From Hemicentrotus pulcherrimus (lineage: Eukaryota; Echinodermata; Echinoidea; Camarodonta; Strongylocentrotidae): a stretch of DNA of 35,749 nucleotides. Below, one piece after another: positions 10,391 to 22,300 of the stretch; position 1 is the stretch's first letter, and every line of letters starts with the position of its first letter. The stretch lies in contig BEXV01000680.1 of the NCBI GenBank assembly GCA_003118195.1, positions 142,619 through 178,367 on the forward strand, given 5' to 3'. The notes under the pieces were generated by a model. It ran no database searches, was not told the origin of the DNA, and saw only the letters and a list, made by a program, of their open reading frames with translations. Both the position numbers and the translations under genes were made by a program.

Positions 10391-13300
10391 GTAAGAAACC
10401 CATTTTCACTGTCATCATTAACATATTCCTTGTCTTTTTCAAATTTTATACTCTCTAATTTAAGCTCATTTATTCTTCTTTGTTTTTCCATGGATAAGAA
10501 TGATAATATCACACTGTTTGACAAAAGATTTCCATTGTTTCATTTGCAATTAACCTGCCTTGCCTTCACATACACCTCAATATATTAAACAGTTTTAAAG
10601 GTATTGCCTGTATCATGTTTCCATAAATCTTGAAATGTTGAGATTCCTACCAGAGCTCTTTGACCTTAGTTTTGAGAGCTTTCAAGTAACTGAAATGAAA
10701 CTATTTATGGAATGTCTCCTATGACCAGATAATGGGGGAAGAGCAATGGCTAGAATATTATATCAGAATTTTATTATCTTGGGAATAGGAGTTATGAACT
10801 TTCTTTGCACGTTGTCTATTTTCCATTTTACCCCCTCCCTCCCTAACCAGTCCCTCTCATCTTCTTATTTCTAGATAAAATAAAATAAAAAGTGAAAAAG
10901 TGTAGTCAAAATGAGATGATGATTTCACTGCCTCACCTAAGAAGGTCTTTCTACATTTCTGAAAGTCTGTTCACCNAAGAATGTGTGCTAAAGAAAGCTA
11001 CAAAAAAGTGTCCCCCCTCTTCTTCCCCTGTCTATCTCATGTTATATCCCTTTCTCACCCTCTCTCTCTTTCTTCATAAATCATTTTTCTTCTTCACTGT
11101 CATGATCGGAGGGATCAAGTCCCTTCCCTCTTTGTTGTATTCAATCAATCAGGGGATACTGTCGAGATGAGAAGTTCAGACCAAAATTTTGATAACTGAA
11201 AATTTGAAAGTCATTTCCTTACTGGAAATAGTACGCAAATATTCACCATTTTCCAGACTTATGCATGTATTTCACATTTATATTTATAGCTTAGAAATTA
11301 TGTGGTCAGAAATAAGGAATCAGTTTTTATTGCTTCCTAATCGTGTTACCGGACATTGCATCCTGATTATGTTCCAGTAGATTTCGAGACATACATGGAA
11401 TACACTTTACATGGGTTGAACTGATATCAAACTTTTTTGTGTGGAATATGTCATTGTCTATCTACCCGTCTGTTTCCAATAAATCATCTTCGTATAGGAG
11501 TAGATGTTGGGAATTGAAAACACTGTCCCCTAGAGCTGTTTGTTAACAATACTTTTGAAGTATATACAAAAAAAAGAACAGGATCGTATGAAGCAGTTAT
11601 AATTTTTCTGGATATTTTTGGAATGGTCACAGTAAAACAAATGATAGAATTATTGGTACAGTAGGTGTGTTTTTACATTATGCTCCAGCATTAATTGATG
11701 CAAATGTTTCGATAATTAGCTTGATTTTCACAATTTCATAGGGCTCAGATCTATTTTTTCTGAGGACGACTGACCCAGTTTCTATTTGGCCAAATGGACC
11801 ACATATAGTTCAATCAAGAAGTTACCAGCATTCTTGGTTCAATGAAAAATGAGGGGAAAGCAGTGAAGAAAGAACTAGTGTAAAAGAAGAAAGGGTGATG
11901 CAGTTATTTAGCTTGTAGCTTTATGTATGTAAGTTCCATGATGAGAAAGTCCAAATCGCATCTTGTGAATATAGTGCTGATTTGGTGCTCATATCCAGTA
12001 CTTGCATTATTATTATTATACGATGTAGATAATTCCATGTATGTTTGATCCTACATCATTCTATTTTGATACCAACTCCTCCCAGCACCAAAAGTGCATC
12101 CTGAGCCTACCTCCACGTAGACGTGGAGAACCTGATCGCTCTCCCTAGAGGAATCCTCGCCCAGCTAAGCTTTATAGGTCGGACCTCAAACATGGAAAAA
12201 TAAGCAAAGCATTCAACATGTAATTCTATTCCTTCTCCACTCAATTCTGTCTGCTTGATTTAAAACCAGCGCAAAGGACTACAGCTCCACCAAGTTTTGA
12301 CAGCATGCATATTTCAAATGGAGCTGAAAATTGTGGAGTAATGGCAATGGGATTTATCTTAGGCTTATAATTTTATGGGGAGATAAGATATAAGGTCTAG
12401 TGTTTATGTCAGAGTGTTTATACCGACCTTGATTATGAATGGATAGATGCATTATAGCTGGATTAGGAGGAGCCTAATCTCATGGGATGATGAAGCATGT
12501 AGTTGTCTTTATAGATTGGTATGGTGAAAATAATCAGGATTCCTCAATTACTAACCAAAATGTCATTATTATCACTTAATAATGAGTATGCACATACTAC
12601 ATGCATTTGATAATCAATATCGTACTACCACCATTATGAACAAGAACATTTTTTTACCCCAATATTGTAATGGATACATGTGTTTTAAGAAGTAGAACTG
12701 CAGAGGGAGTTAATGCAGTGTTTGGAAGAGCATCAATGAATGAAGGGTTGGCTCCACTTACTGTAGGGTAGTTGTGTTTATGTTTTGCCAGAGGGACCAA
12801 CTTTGTAAGATATATTCAAGCTGTGTAGTGGCAGTGTGGTTTACATTGCAGTTGACCATCAGTTTACTCCAGCTGATCCATTAGTTGTTTGATTTCAATG
12901 TCCTCATGTAGTGAATGGTACTAAAAATACTTTTGAGTATAATTTGATAGATGGCCTACATGCTACATGGTTATGGTTAAGGCCTTCATATAGTCTCATC
13001 TCCTTGATATAAGTGGACTCATCTATACACATTCATCTTGATGGAATGTCAAGAATGTATGTTTCTTTAGCATTTCAGCATAATTTGAAACATTAAGAAG
13101 CTTATAGACTTATATATTTTGTTATGGGAGACCACAAAATAGCAGCAAAATGCAAGTAAAATTGTAGTTTTTGGAAAGACTAAGTGAAATGAAATATGTG
13201 ATGTTCATTTAATCTCATTGTTCATATGACAACCAGGCCCTAATTTATAATGGAAACTGCTGATTTTCTCACAATACACCGTTTCTTTCATTGTTCCTAT

Positions 13301-16300
13301 GCGAAATAAATTTATGTCCTTAATGATAGTAAATGATGTACAAAACAAAAAGACATTAGATGCATTTGATACTCGGTGCATTGTCATTAATATTTGCAAT
13401 AAATATGAAATTGCATAAATCAGGTGTATATTACACCGATATTCTCCTTTTTTACAAATGTTTTATATCAGGATAAACTTGAATATCATTTTCACAGTGG
13501 GCTCATTGTCTTCTCTTAAGAATTTCTAAACAAGTTCACTATCCTAATCTAGATTTCAAGCCAGTGGCTTTTCTTGCATATAGACTTCTCCAGATACATG
13601 TACACAATGTTGAGTTCAGAGTAGTTTTCATATTTGTCCTGTTATAATACTCCAAGGACGATTTGACACCAGTGAATTTGCAATGACCTCATAAATCTCT
13701 ACAAATAATACTGCCCTAAAAATTCCTAAAATAGTATCATTTGGATGCTGTGATGATCTCCAGTTTCAACAGGGTTCTCACAATAGACTACATATACTGA
13801 TTTTATTTTTTGAGCTATGCATTTTCGTTTCTATCATATTTTGACCCATATTGACTAATGTAAAGTAAAGATTTGACAGACATACATAAACACAAATATG
13901 ATTGTACTAGGTAGAATAAATGTGTAAATCTTGTCCACTCTGTACTAGAATTATAGAAGTTTGATTTCAGGATGTACTGTAGTCATTCATTGCTCAGTGT
14001 GCTTGACTCATCTTAGGGTTCAATTAATCCTCAGATTCCAGACTGCTTTAATAGTGGATTAGATCAAGATCCAACTTTCCCTTTTAATTTTTGTATTTTG
14101 TCCCCTTTTTCACATCTTATATCTTAACCAAAGATCCAAGACAAACATATTTCTTTCTTGACCATTTCTTCATTTATTTTATTTAAAAAAAAAAAAAATC
14201 TCCCCACTTCTTGTATTCCTGAAGTTCTGCTCCTCCATTGTGTGTCTGACCAGGGAAAGGTGACTAGGTATCAGTAAGAAAGCCATCTCTTTTTACCTGC
14301 CTGTGTTCAAGACCAACATTACCAATATGACAGATTCAGAAAAAATACCTTGTTCTGCATTAGCAGATTTCAAGTTCTGGTAATAAATAACCCAACCCCA
14401 GAGGAAAAGTTTAATACTGGAAATGTAGACCTCTTCACTTCAGCTGAACCTGAATGTAAATCAAACCTTGGAATTCTATCAGGGTAAAACAATGCAAATC
14501 TCTTTATGCCATTCCTGCACCCCCTTTTTATTCATACTACAAGGATTAACAGAAAAGAGAGAGAAAAGTATAGTTTTGAATTTCACCGAAAAGATTTGCC
14601 GTAACTGACCTTGCCCGAGCACCTGGGTCAGATTTAATCTTGACAGCAATGCTTTAAGGAGAGAATAAGATTTGAAAGTCAAGAAATCCTACAAAGAATG
14701 GGGAAATCCAGGCCATGTCATGAAATCCATTCAAATGAAATTGCCGGGATCAAGATTTCAATAAAGTGCTGGAGCATTTGTTAATGTCTTCAGTAGATTC
14801 AAAGGCCTGCCATACATGTCAAACCACTAAAAATTTATGACATATTAATATTTCCCAAAGTACATTCACAAATGAATCTGGTCGGATGGATTATTATTGG
14901 AATACAATATAGTTAATAGGTTTGTATTTTATTACAGTGATCCAACTCTGTCAGAAACTTGCCACAGTTCAGGCTTCTTAAGATGAGCTTTTCAACCAAT
15001 TTGATCTCATACCATTCCATGTACTCTTTATATCTCAAAATCTTAATATATAGTTATTTCAATGCCGTGTACGTTCATATCATCCCTCATGTCATGATGC
15101 GGAACCTGAATTTTAAGAAACATCTTTTGGCAAGATCCNNNNNNNNNNNNNNNNNNNNNNNNNNNNNNNNNNNNNNNNNNNNNNNNNNNNNNNNNNNNNN
15201 NNNNNNNNNNNNNNNNNNNNNNNNNNNNNNNNNNNNNNNNNNNNNNNNNNNNNNNNNNNNNNNNNNNNNNNNNNNNNNNNNNNNNNNNNNNNNNNNNNNN
15301 NNNNNNNNNNNNNNNNNNNNNNNNNNNNNNNNNNNNNNNNNNNNNNNNNNNNNNNNNNNNNNNNNNNNNNNNNNNNNNNNNNNNNNNNNNNNNNNNNNNN
15401 NNNNNNNNNNNNNNNNNNNNNNNNNNNNNNNNNNNNNNNNGGGGGGGGGGGGGGTCTGGCTCGTTCACAAAAAAATTCCTTACAGGTGATTTGTGTGAAT
15501 GAATTCAAATCTGTACAAATCATTCTCTTTATGATCACCCCCTCACAGAACTTGAATTTGAAGACAGAGATCAAGGCGGCCAATGGTAAGAGTTTCCCAG
15601 CTGCTTCTGTCTTTGAGCACTCCTTGCGTTTCTTCCATGACCATGCTGTAGATGAACTATGTGATCAGTCTATTGACGGTGAGGTGGATCCTCGAGATAT
15701 CAGATGGGTGCTGACAGTACCTGCCATCTGGAAACAACCAGCCAAGCAGTTCATGAGACAAGCTGCTTACAAAGTAAGTCATACCGCGGTTTACCGCTAA
15801 ACCATCTCAAAAGTAACAATGTAATGATCAATTTTTGGCCATATGGGGTAAAGTAATCCTTTGCTGGGTCTGTCATCGGTGTGAAACCAGGCTTGTTTAT
15901 ATTATGAGGATATGATGTGAAACAAGTCATGATATTACAAATTAGAAATTATTATAAGGAGCTGAACTTAATTTTTGATATCATGGTTGCTAAGCATTCC
16001 TATTTGGGAGGAATCGTTTCTCATATTTTGCTTCCAAACTAATGTTTAGGCTCCTCTCAATTTCTAAAAGAATTCAATGTAAACTGCATTCCTAATATTG
16101 TTGTGAGAGATTTCCAACCATGTGTACAAAAACAAGAACCCTAGATGACCTAAAGTATAAAAGGAGGAGAGACATTACATAATCAAATAACAAGGAAGAA
16201 AAGGTAAAAGTCAGGCCTGAAAGTATCATCAATTCTTTATAAGCTTTCCAACTTTTACCTGCTACTTGAAATTATTATATAGGCCGGCCTAGCATCACCA

Positions 16301-19300
16301 TCCAGACCCGATCGACTGCTGATAGCACTGGAGCCGGAGGCTGCATCAATTTACATCAGAAAGCTACGTCTGAGAGAGCTGGCACCGGAACACCAGTCAC
16401 AGAGACAGAAGTGGCTCAGGAGTAGTACAGGCAAAATCACCAAGTCCAACTCACAGGTCTCAGAGAGCATCAGACATGGTAAGGTGATGATAATGATGAT
16501 GATGATGATGGTGGTAATGATGATGATGATGATGGTAATGGTGATGATGATGATGATGATGATGATGAAGGCAACGATGATGATAATGATGATTGTGGTG
16601 ATGATGACGGTGGTAATGGTGTTTCATGGTATCTGATGATGATGATTATGTGAATTAGGATTATTTTGATGGTGATGGTGGTGATGATGATAATGAAAAT
16701 GAAAGATAAATGAAGCTTGTCAAAATGTAAACATAAATTTACAACCAGCCACCAAACCCATGACCATACTAGATCAGGATTTATTTTGACAAAAATTTTG
16801 ATACCATTACTATCATTAAATCTGATGGGAGCAAGTCAGTCCTGCTCCGATCAGATTTACGGATAAAGTGTCTTGGAAATTCGTCCCTTAATAAAGGTAC
16901 CGGTATATAATATTATGATGATGTAACATATAGGCATGTCCTTTGCTTATCAATAAATATGTGATTATTAGGTAAACTAAAATCCAATACTCAATGGCCC
17001 GATGTGTTTGGGACATTTTCTAGATTTGTTGGAGGGTTTTGGTACAATTCCACATCCCTTTGATATTCATTGAGCCTTCCTATTTCTGATTTTTTGGTTA
17101 AATCTGGGTTCAACCCTGATGAGAGTGCATTTGCCAAATGATGCAAAATCTGGAACATGGACATATGATAATTGTAAGATTAAGCCATCACCAAGGCCAC
17201 CACATTCTTATTTGAGTCTTGTACTGTCAGGAGAGTATCAGGCAATAATAGTGATGACAGGGGGAAAATAGGAGGGGAGGAGGATTGGAGGAAGTTTTAT
17301 CAAAGCTTTTGTAAATTGTGTTGCACCACCGGTAATGGTATGCATGTTTATTAAAAGCGTATCCACCAAAATATCATATTCTCAAACTATCTGTGATAGA
17401 TTGTCTTAAAATGATCCTATACTTGGTATTAGCATACAGTTTTGATACACCCAACATTGTTAGTATTGTAGATGAATTTTAGGCTCAAACCTAAAGACTG
17501 TGATATATCATGACTCACAGATCTCTGAAATGAATCAGTAATAATAAAAAGGTGGAAGTGGTTTGGTTTATGAAAACTATGGTACAGAATGGTTCTTAAT
17601 GTGTTGCTGGGGGAAAAAAAAGGAAAATAGAAAAAAAGGAGAGGAAGTGAGACATGCTCCTTCGAGATAAATTGGAGAGTTGAAACCAATGCATCACAGT
17701 CTTTCGTTTTTGATAAGTGACATGAAATACTCACTCTAAGATGAATGCCTTTCCATAATGAAAAAAAGATAACACTGTCAGATATATTATTATTTTCATA
17801 CCACTGGGATTAAATCTAAATGTGGAGTAAGTTTTATCATGTCAGTTTTTTACATCGCAAACTATTCAAACTTTAACAAATTTGAAAGTGCAATCGTATT
17901 TGTATATAATTCGCTAGCTCTATTACCGGTCCATTTAGTATATTGCATGACCACTATTCTATGTGGTTCACTGAACTCTGACTCATTGCATAGGATTGAT
18001 ATTTTGTAATACCTTTTGTTTGTTCACATCAGTAACAAACAAGCAGAATTTGCCAAGCATGAAAACAGTAAACATGTTTTGTGTTTTTCCATCCCTAGAC
18101 ATCACAACTTGATATGAACATGGTTTCTAATTGGAGAAGTCCTTTGAAAGGTCATCCCTTGAAATTCTTCTCATAGTTGATGTAAATTATGATTGGTAAA
18201 TTTGATATTGTGGATGGTGGTGGCAAAATTAACAAAAGTTTTAATCTGTGGTGCAGTGGTTTTTGCTATTCTTTCTTTCATTTCACTTGTTTGATAACTT
18301 CTATTCTGCACTGCTCAAATTTCAATTGCTGAGTAAACTTGTTCATCTTTTTATTTACAGTTGTTTGAATTATGAGAAACAAAGTCAAGATCTAAATGTC
18401 ATACATCATTGCTGGTATTAAAGGGGCACTATAAAATGCTACATTATAGTGCATTCAGCAGTTCTGTCTTTTTCCATCTTTCCATCCATAACTGAAAATG
18501 GAAAACTATCCAAGTATTAATAATGCCCTCTCTAATCTTGATCGATGTGTTATATCAAAATAATGTTGCGATTGGTGGTGAGTGCTATAAAGGGTTCAGG
18601 TACTATGTATCTTCACACACTTCCTTCCCAATACCATTTCTCCATGATAAACACAATCATACATTTCACACCATTTTCTCTATCTTCTTTATATTACGTT
18701 TGGGTGCAGTTTGTGAAAAGCGCATGTACTGATGGATTAAGAAATTTGCACATGCATTTCTTCTCTGAAAATTGTAATTTTGTCTTGGAATATGCTGACC
18801 AGTTTAATTTAATGTGAAATATCCATTCAACATTTTAATGTGAAAACGGTAATGTGATTATATGCAGGAAATCAATGTTTAAATAGTTCAAAATACAATT
18901 ATTAGACCGTGTTTAGCATAATGGTTATCAGGTCATTGTACCAGTATAATGAAAGACAAGAATGCTGTTTCAGTTCTTATGCTAAAATGGAATGCTCAAA
19001 TATGGTAGCTATATATATACAGATTTTTTTTTCAGAGAAAATATTTCTCTTGATGTTTGTTTTTATGGGTTATTTTCAGTTCATAATACTTTTGAATGAT
19101 TTGCAACATTGCCCAAGATATATTAATGATTCCTTGAGATGACTCGCATGTGTTTTGTCACTTTGTAGATTATTTCCTCAGGCTGCATTTTAGACAAAGT
19201 AATATATATTGCAATAAATTAAGGATTAATGTAATTATGTGCTCAAATTCAAAGATTTCTGTAATCAGATTTTGCAGTATACGTATCTAGTTTTAAATAG

Positions 19301-22300
19301 TATAGTGTAAGGTGTTAGAAATGTTAAAGCTTTTTATTGTGATTTTTGAAGTACATTTAAAATATTGACCCACCGATACCAATCCCTTCCATCTGACAGG
19401 TACTCGTTACATGGTTGTAGACTGTGGAGGAGGGACCGTGGACATCACCGTTCATGAGGTAGAGGAAGGACTGGGTACCCTCAAGGAACTTCACAAGGCT
19501 GCAGGAGGGAGGTATGGCTCAGTCAGTATCGACCAAGAGTTTGAACAACTCCTTGTGGACATCTTCAGTCAAGACTTCATTGAAGAATTCAAGGTTTGTA
19601 AAGTTCATTTTTAGGGGCAGGTCCATGGTATTTTGTCCTGTTTGTTCCAGACTTCATTGATGATTTGAATGTACCTGATGCTTTTATTAAGTTGTTGGCC
19701 CCACTATAGCCTAGATCAGACCAACTGTCAGAGAATTCAATATTTATAGCAGGGGTCAACATATAACGGTGCCTGGGAATAATGGGCGTCAAAAATCAGG
19801 GTCTGGACCCCTTAAAATTCAAAATGTTAACATAGGACTGATGCATCTAGAAACCTTATGAGTTAGTGTGCAGCCCTGCTCGTAGATCCAGTCATGTTCA
19901 ATGTGGTAAACAACGGGACCAAAAACTGCAGACTTGTCCTTTATCAGATTTATATGCTCTAACATTTACTTCAAATTATAACAATTTATTTGAAGGCAAT
20001 AAATATAGAACCAACTTTAAAGAAACAAAAAGTTATTATTTTCTTCCAGGACTTGAGTGTGAAGTGAAAATGAGATGCTTCTTGTGTCACATATCAACAT
20101 TTTCCAATTTTTCCAATTTCCTATGACACAGCCAGCATGAGAGAATAATCTGTTTGTTACAGAGTGCAGTAAGTTCTGTTGTAAAGTTTAAAGCTTTGCT
20201 CAAAACATGGATTTTATACACTTAAAACCACATATGTTTTGCATAGATTAACAGCAGGGTTGTGGAGCGAAGAAGTGCCTGAATGAACCTTGGTCTAAGA
20301 CTCCAATGCTGACTAATAAACCATTACAGAGGGCTACCTATCCATAAGATTTGGTTGCTTTGGTACTCATGTTTGAAGGCATCTACTAATAAACTGGCAT
20401 GATACTGTTCTTTCAGGTCAAGAGACCAGCAGGATGGGTGGACCTTATGATTGCTTTCGAGGCTCGCAAGCGCAACGCGAGCCCCTGGAAGAACAACCCC
20501 CTCAATGTGTCGCTGCCTTTCTCCTTCATCGACTACTACAAGAAATACACCAACGGCAAACAGATGGAAGACACTGTCAGGAAGTATAACTGCAAAGATG
20601 TCACATGGTCGGCACAAGGTAGGTTTAGTACTCTTCTTGCAAGCACAAAGAGTGTTTTGAGAGCAACAAAGGCACTAAGTCATAAACTTCAACACATAAT
20701 TGCCTTCTAGCTGTCAAAAGATTATGATGTGATCTTAACTGGTTATTAAGAGAGACCTCTTCTTCACAAAAACCAAAACAGGATGAAAACCAAGAAATGT
20801 GTTAATTCTCTTTTAGGAAGACATGGGATCTCCAAAGTTATAAGGTGTCTGCTAGATAGGGAAGGGATGTTCTGGATTATTATTAAAAGAACAAATAATT
20901 TGACTAGCATTAATTACTTTTTAAATTTAATGGTCAACTTCTTGAATAAGTGACCTTTACAAATATTTGATGAATCTTTGAATATTAGGTGCATTTGGAA
21001 AGAGAAATCATGTTGCATCCTATTAAAAAAATCATTTGAGAAGTTTACTAGATGGAGCAAATATTCATTGAGTCATCAATATGTCTACAGGTTGAATAAA
21101 ATGCAGGGTATATTAAAAAATATGCATATTAAGATTTGATTGAAAGTTCTGTGCCTCATTTGTGTTATGAAGGCTCTTTAAGACTTGTGAAATCAATAGC
21201 TTATTATTTCCTTGATAAAGAAATTTACATCATAATTTGCAAGCATTATTACAGCACCTGGCCTTTTTAGATAATTACCTGATCAAATTATCTCCCATAA
21301 AAGTTGTATATATTTGCTCTAAGCATGGGATTTTCTTTGCTGTTCTTTTATATGCTGTTTAAGCATGGTATCTAAACACTGTATTGAATTAATTTCATGA
21401 TTGCGTGCCATGATTTGTGTTACTATTGACTTGTACACAAACATATCTTTTTTACTTCTGTTTGCATAAATCATATAATCTTATATTACAAACACTTCAT
21501 ATATACCATGACATCATATACCATAGATATGATATACATGCAGTCACCCACATTCAAGATGGGCAGAAAATATGAAATACTGTATCCTCAAAAGAAAATA
21601 TGAAATACTTTATCCTCAATCTATTTTACACTCTTATTGTTCGTGCACGATGAAGATCAATATTTTCACAAGATGCCCTTTTTTAACCCCCCATGATATC
21701 ATATGCCATTTACTGTAGGTACATGCTCAATCACATATCTTTCATTAATAAACTGAAAAGGAAATCACTTGTTTGTATGAAAACATTTTTCCATCCCTAC
21801 CACATTTCGTTTTCATTGTCAAAGGTCAATAAAAGCTATGGTCATGAAGTTGAGCTGTACTCTCAGTTTTCACTGAAGACAAGAAAAGAAGCTCATAAGA
21901 AGTTTCATAGATTCATACTCAGCTCATGTTTCACAAATTTGCATTACATCTCATATTCAAAGCTTTTTCATATCATACATATCTTGATTACAAAAAAAAT
22001 CAAATCAAATCAATATCCGACATAAAAAGAAAAAACCCAGAAAGATGACATCTGAGGTACATTTTAGATGTGATACCTTTACAAGAGTAGGACACTCATT
22101 TGTACATCATTACATACCTAAAAATATTGTACATATATTATTTGTACATGTACATCTGGCTGCCATTTATCTGAGCGCATGCTGCATCATATGCAAACAT
22201 ATTTTACATTTCCAGCTTCTGCACTGACCCATTAACCATGCTTTCATCCTAACATGCAACCCTCCTTCTCTCTCGTCTCATTGTGTTCCGCTCTTGGAGT

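Larger units (their letters stand above)
10391..15548 (+). other. HSPA12-like intron with assembly gap
   Basis: Intron of about 5.2 kb (length uncertain because of the gap at 15139-15440). Donor GTAAGA, acceptor CCCCCTCACAG. It contains a pyrimidine-rich tract ending TTATTTCTAG at 10875 that mimics an acceptor, an ambiguous base at 10975, a GC-richer block with a perfect palindrome at 12111-12128, and an A-rich run near 14187. No coding sequence is recognised inside. Confidence 0.8.

Noticed and set aside
15043..15583. Open frames of 141-176 codons around 15.0-15.6 kb
   Set aside because: They run through the N gap; only the 15549-15773 exon is supported by conserved protein sequence.
18426..18452. 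GCACTATAA/TTATAGTGC hairpin as an RNA gene
   Set aside because: A 9-bp stem with a small loop is too short to support a small-RNA call.
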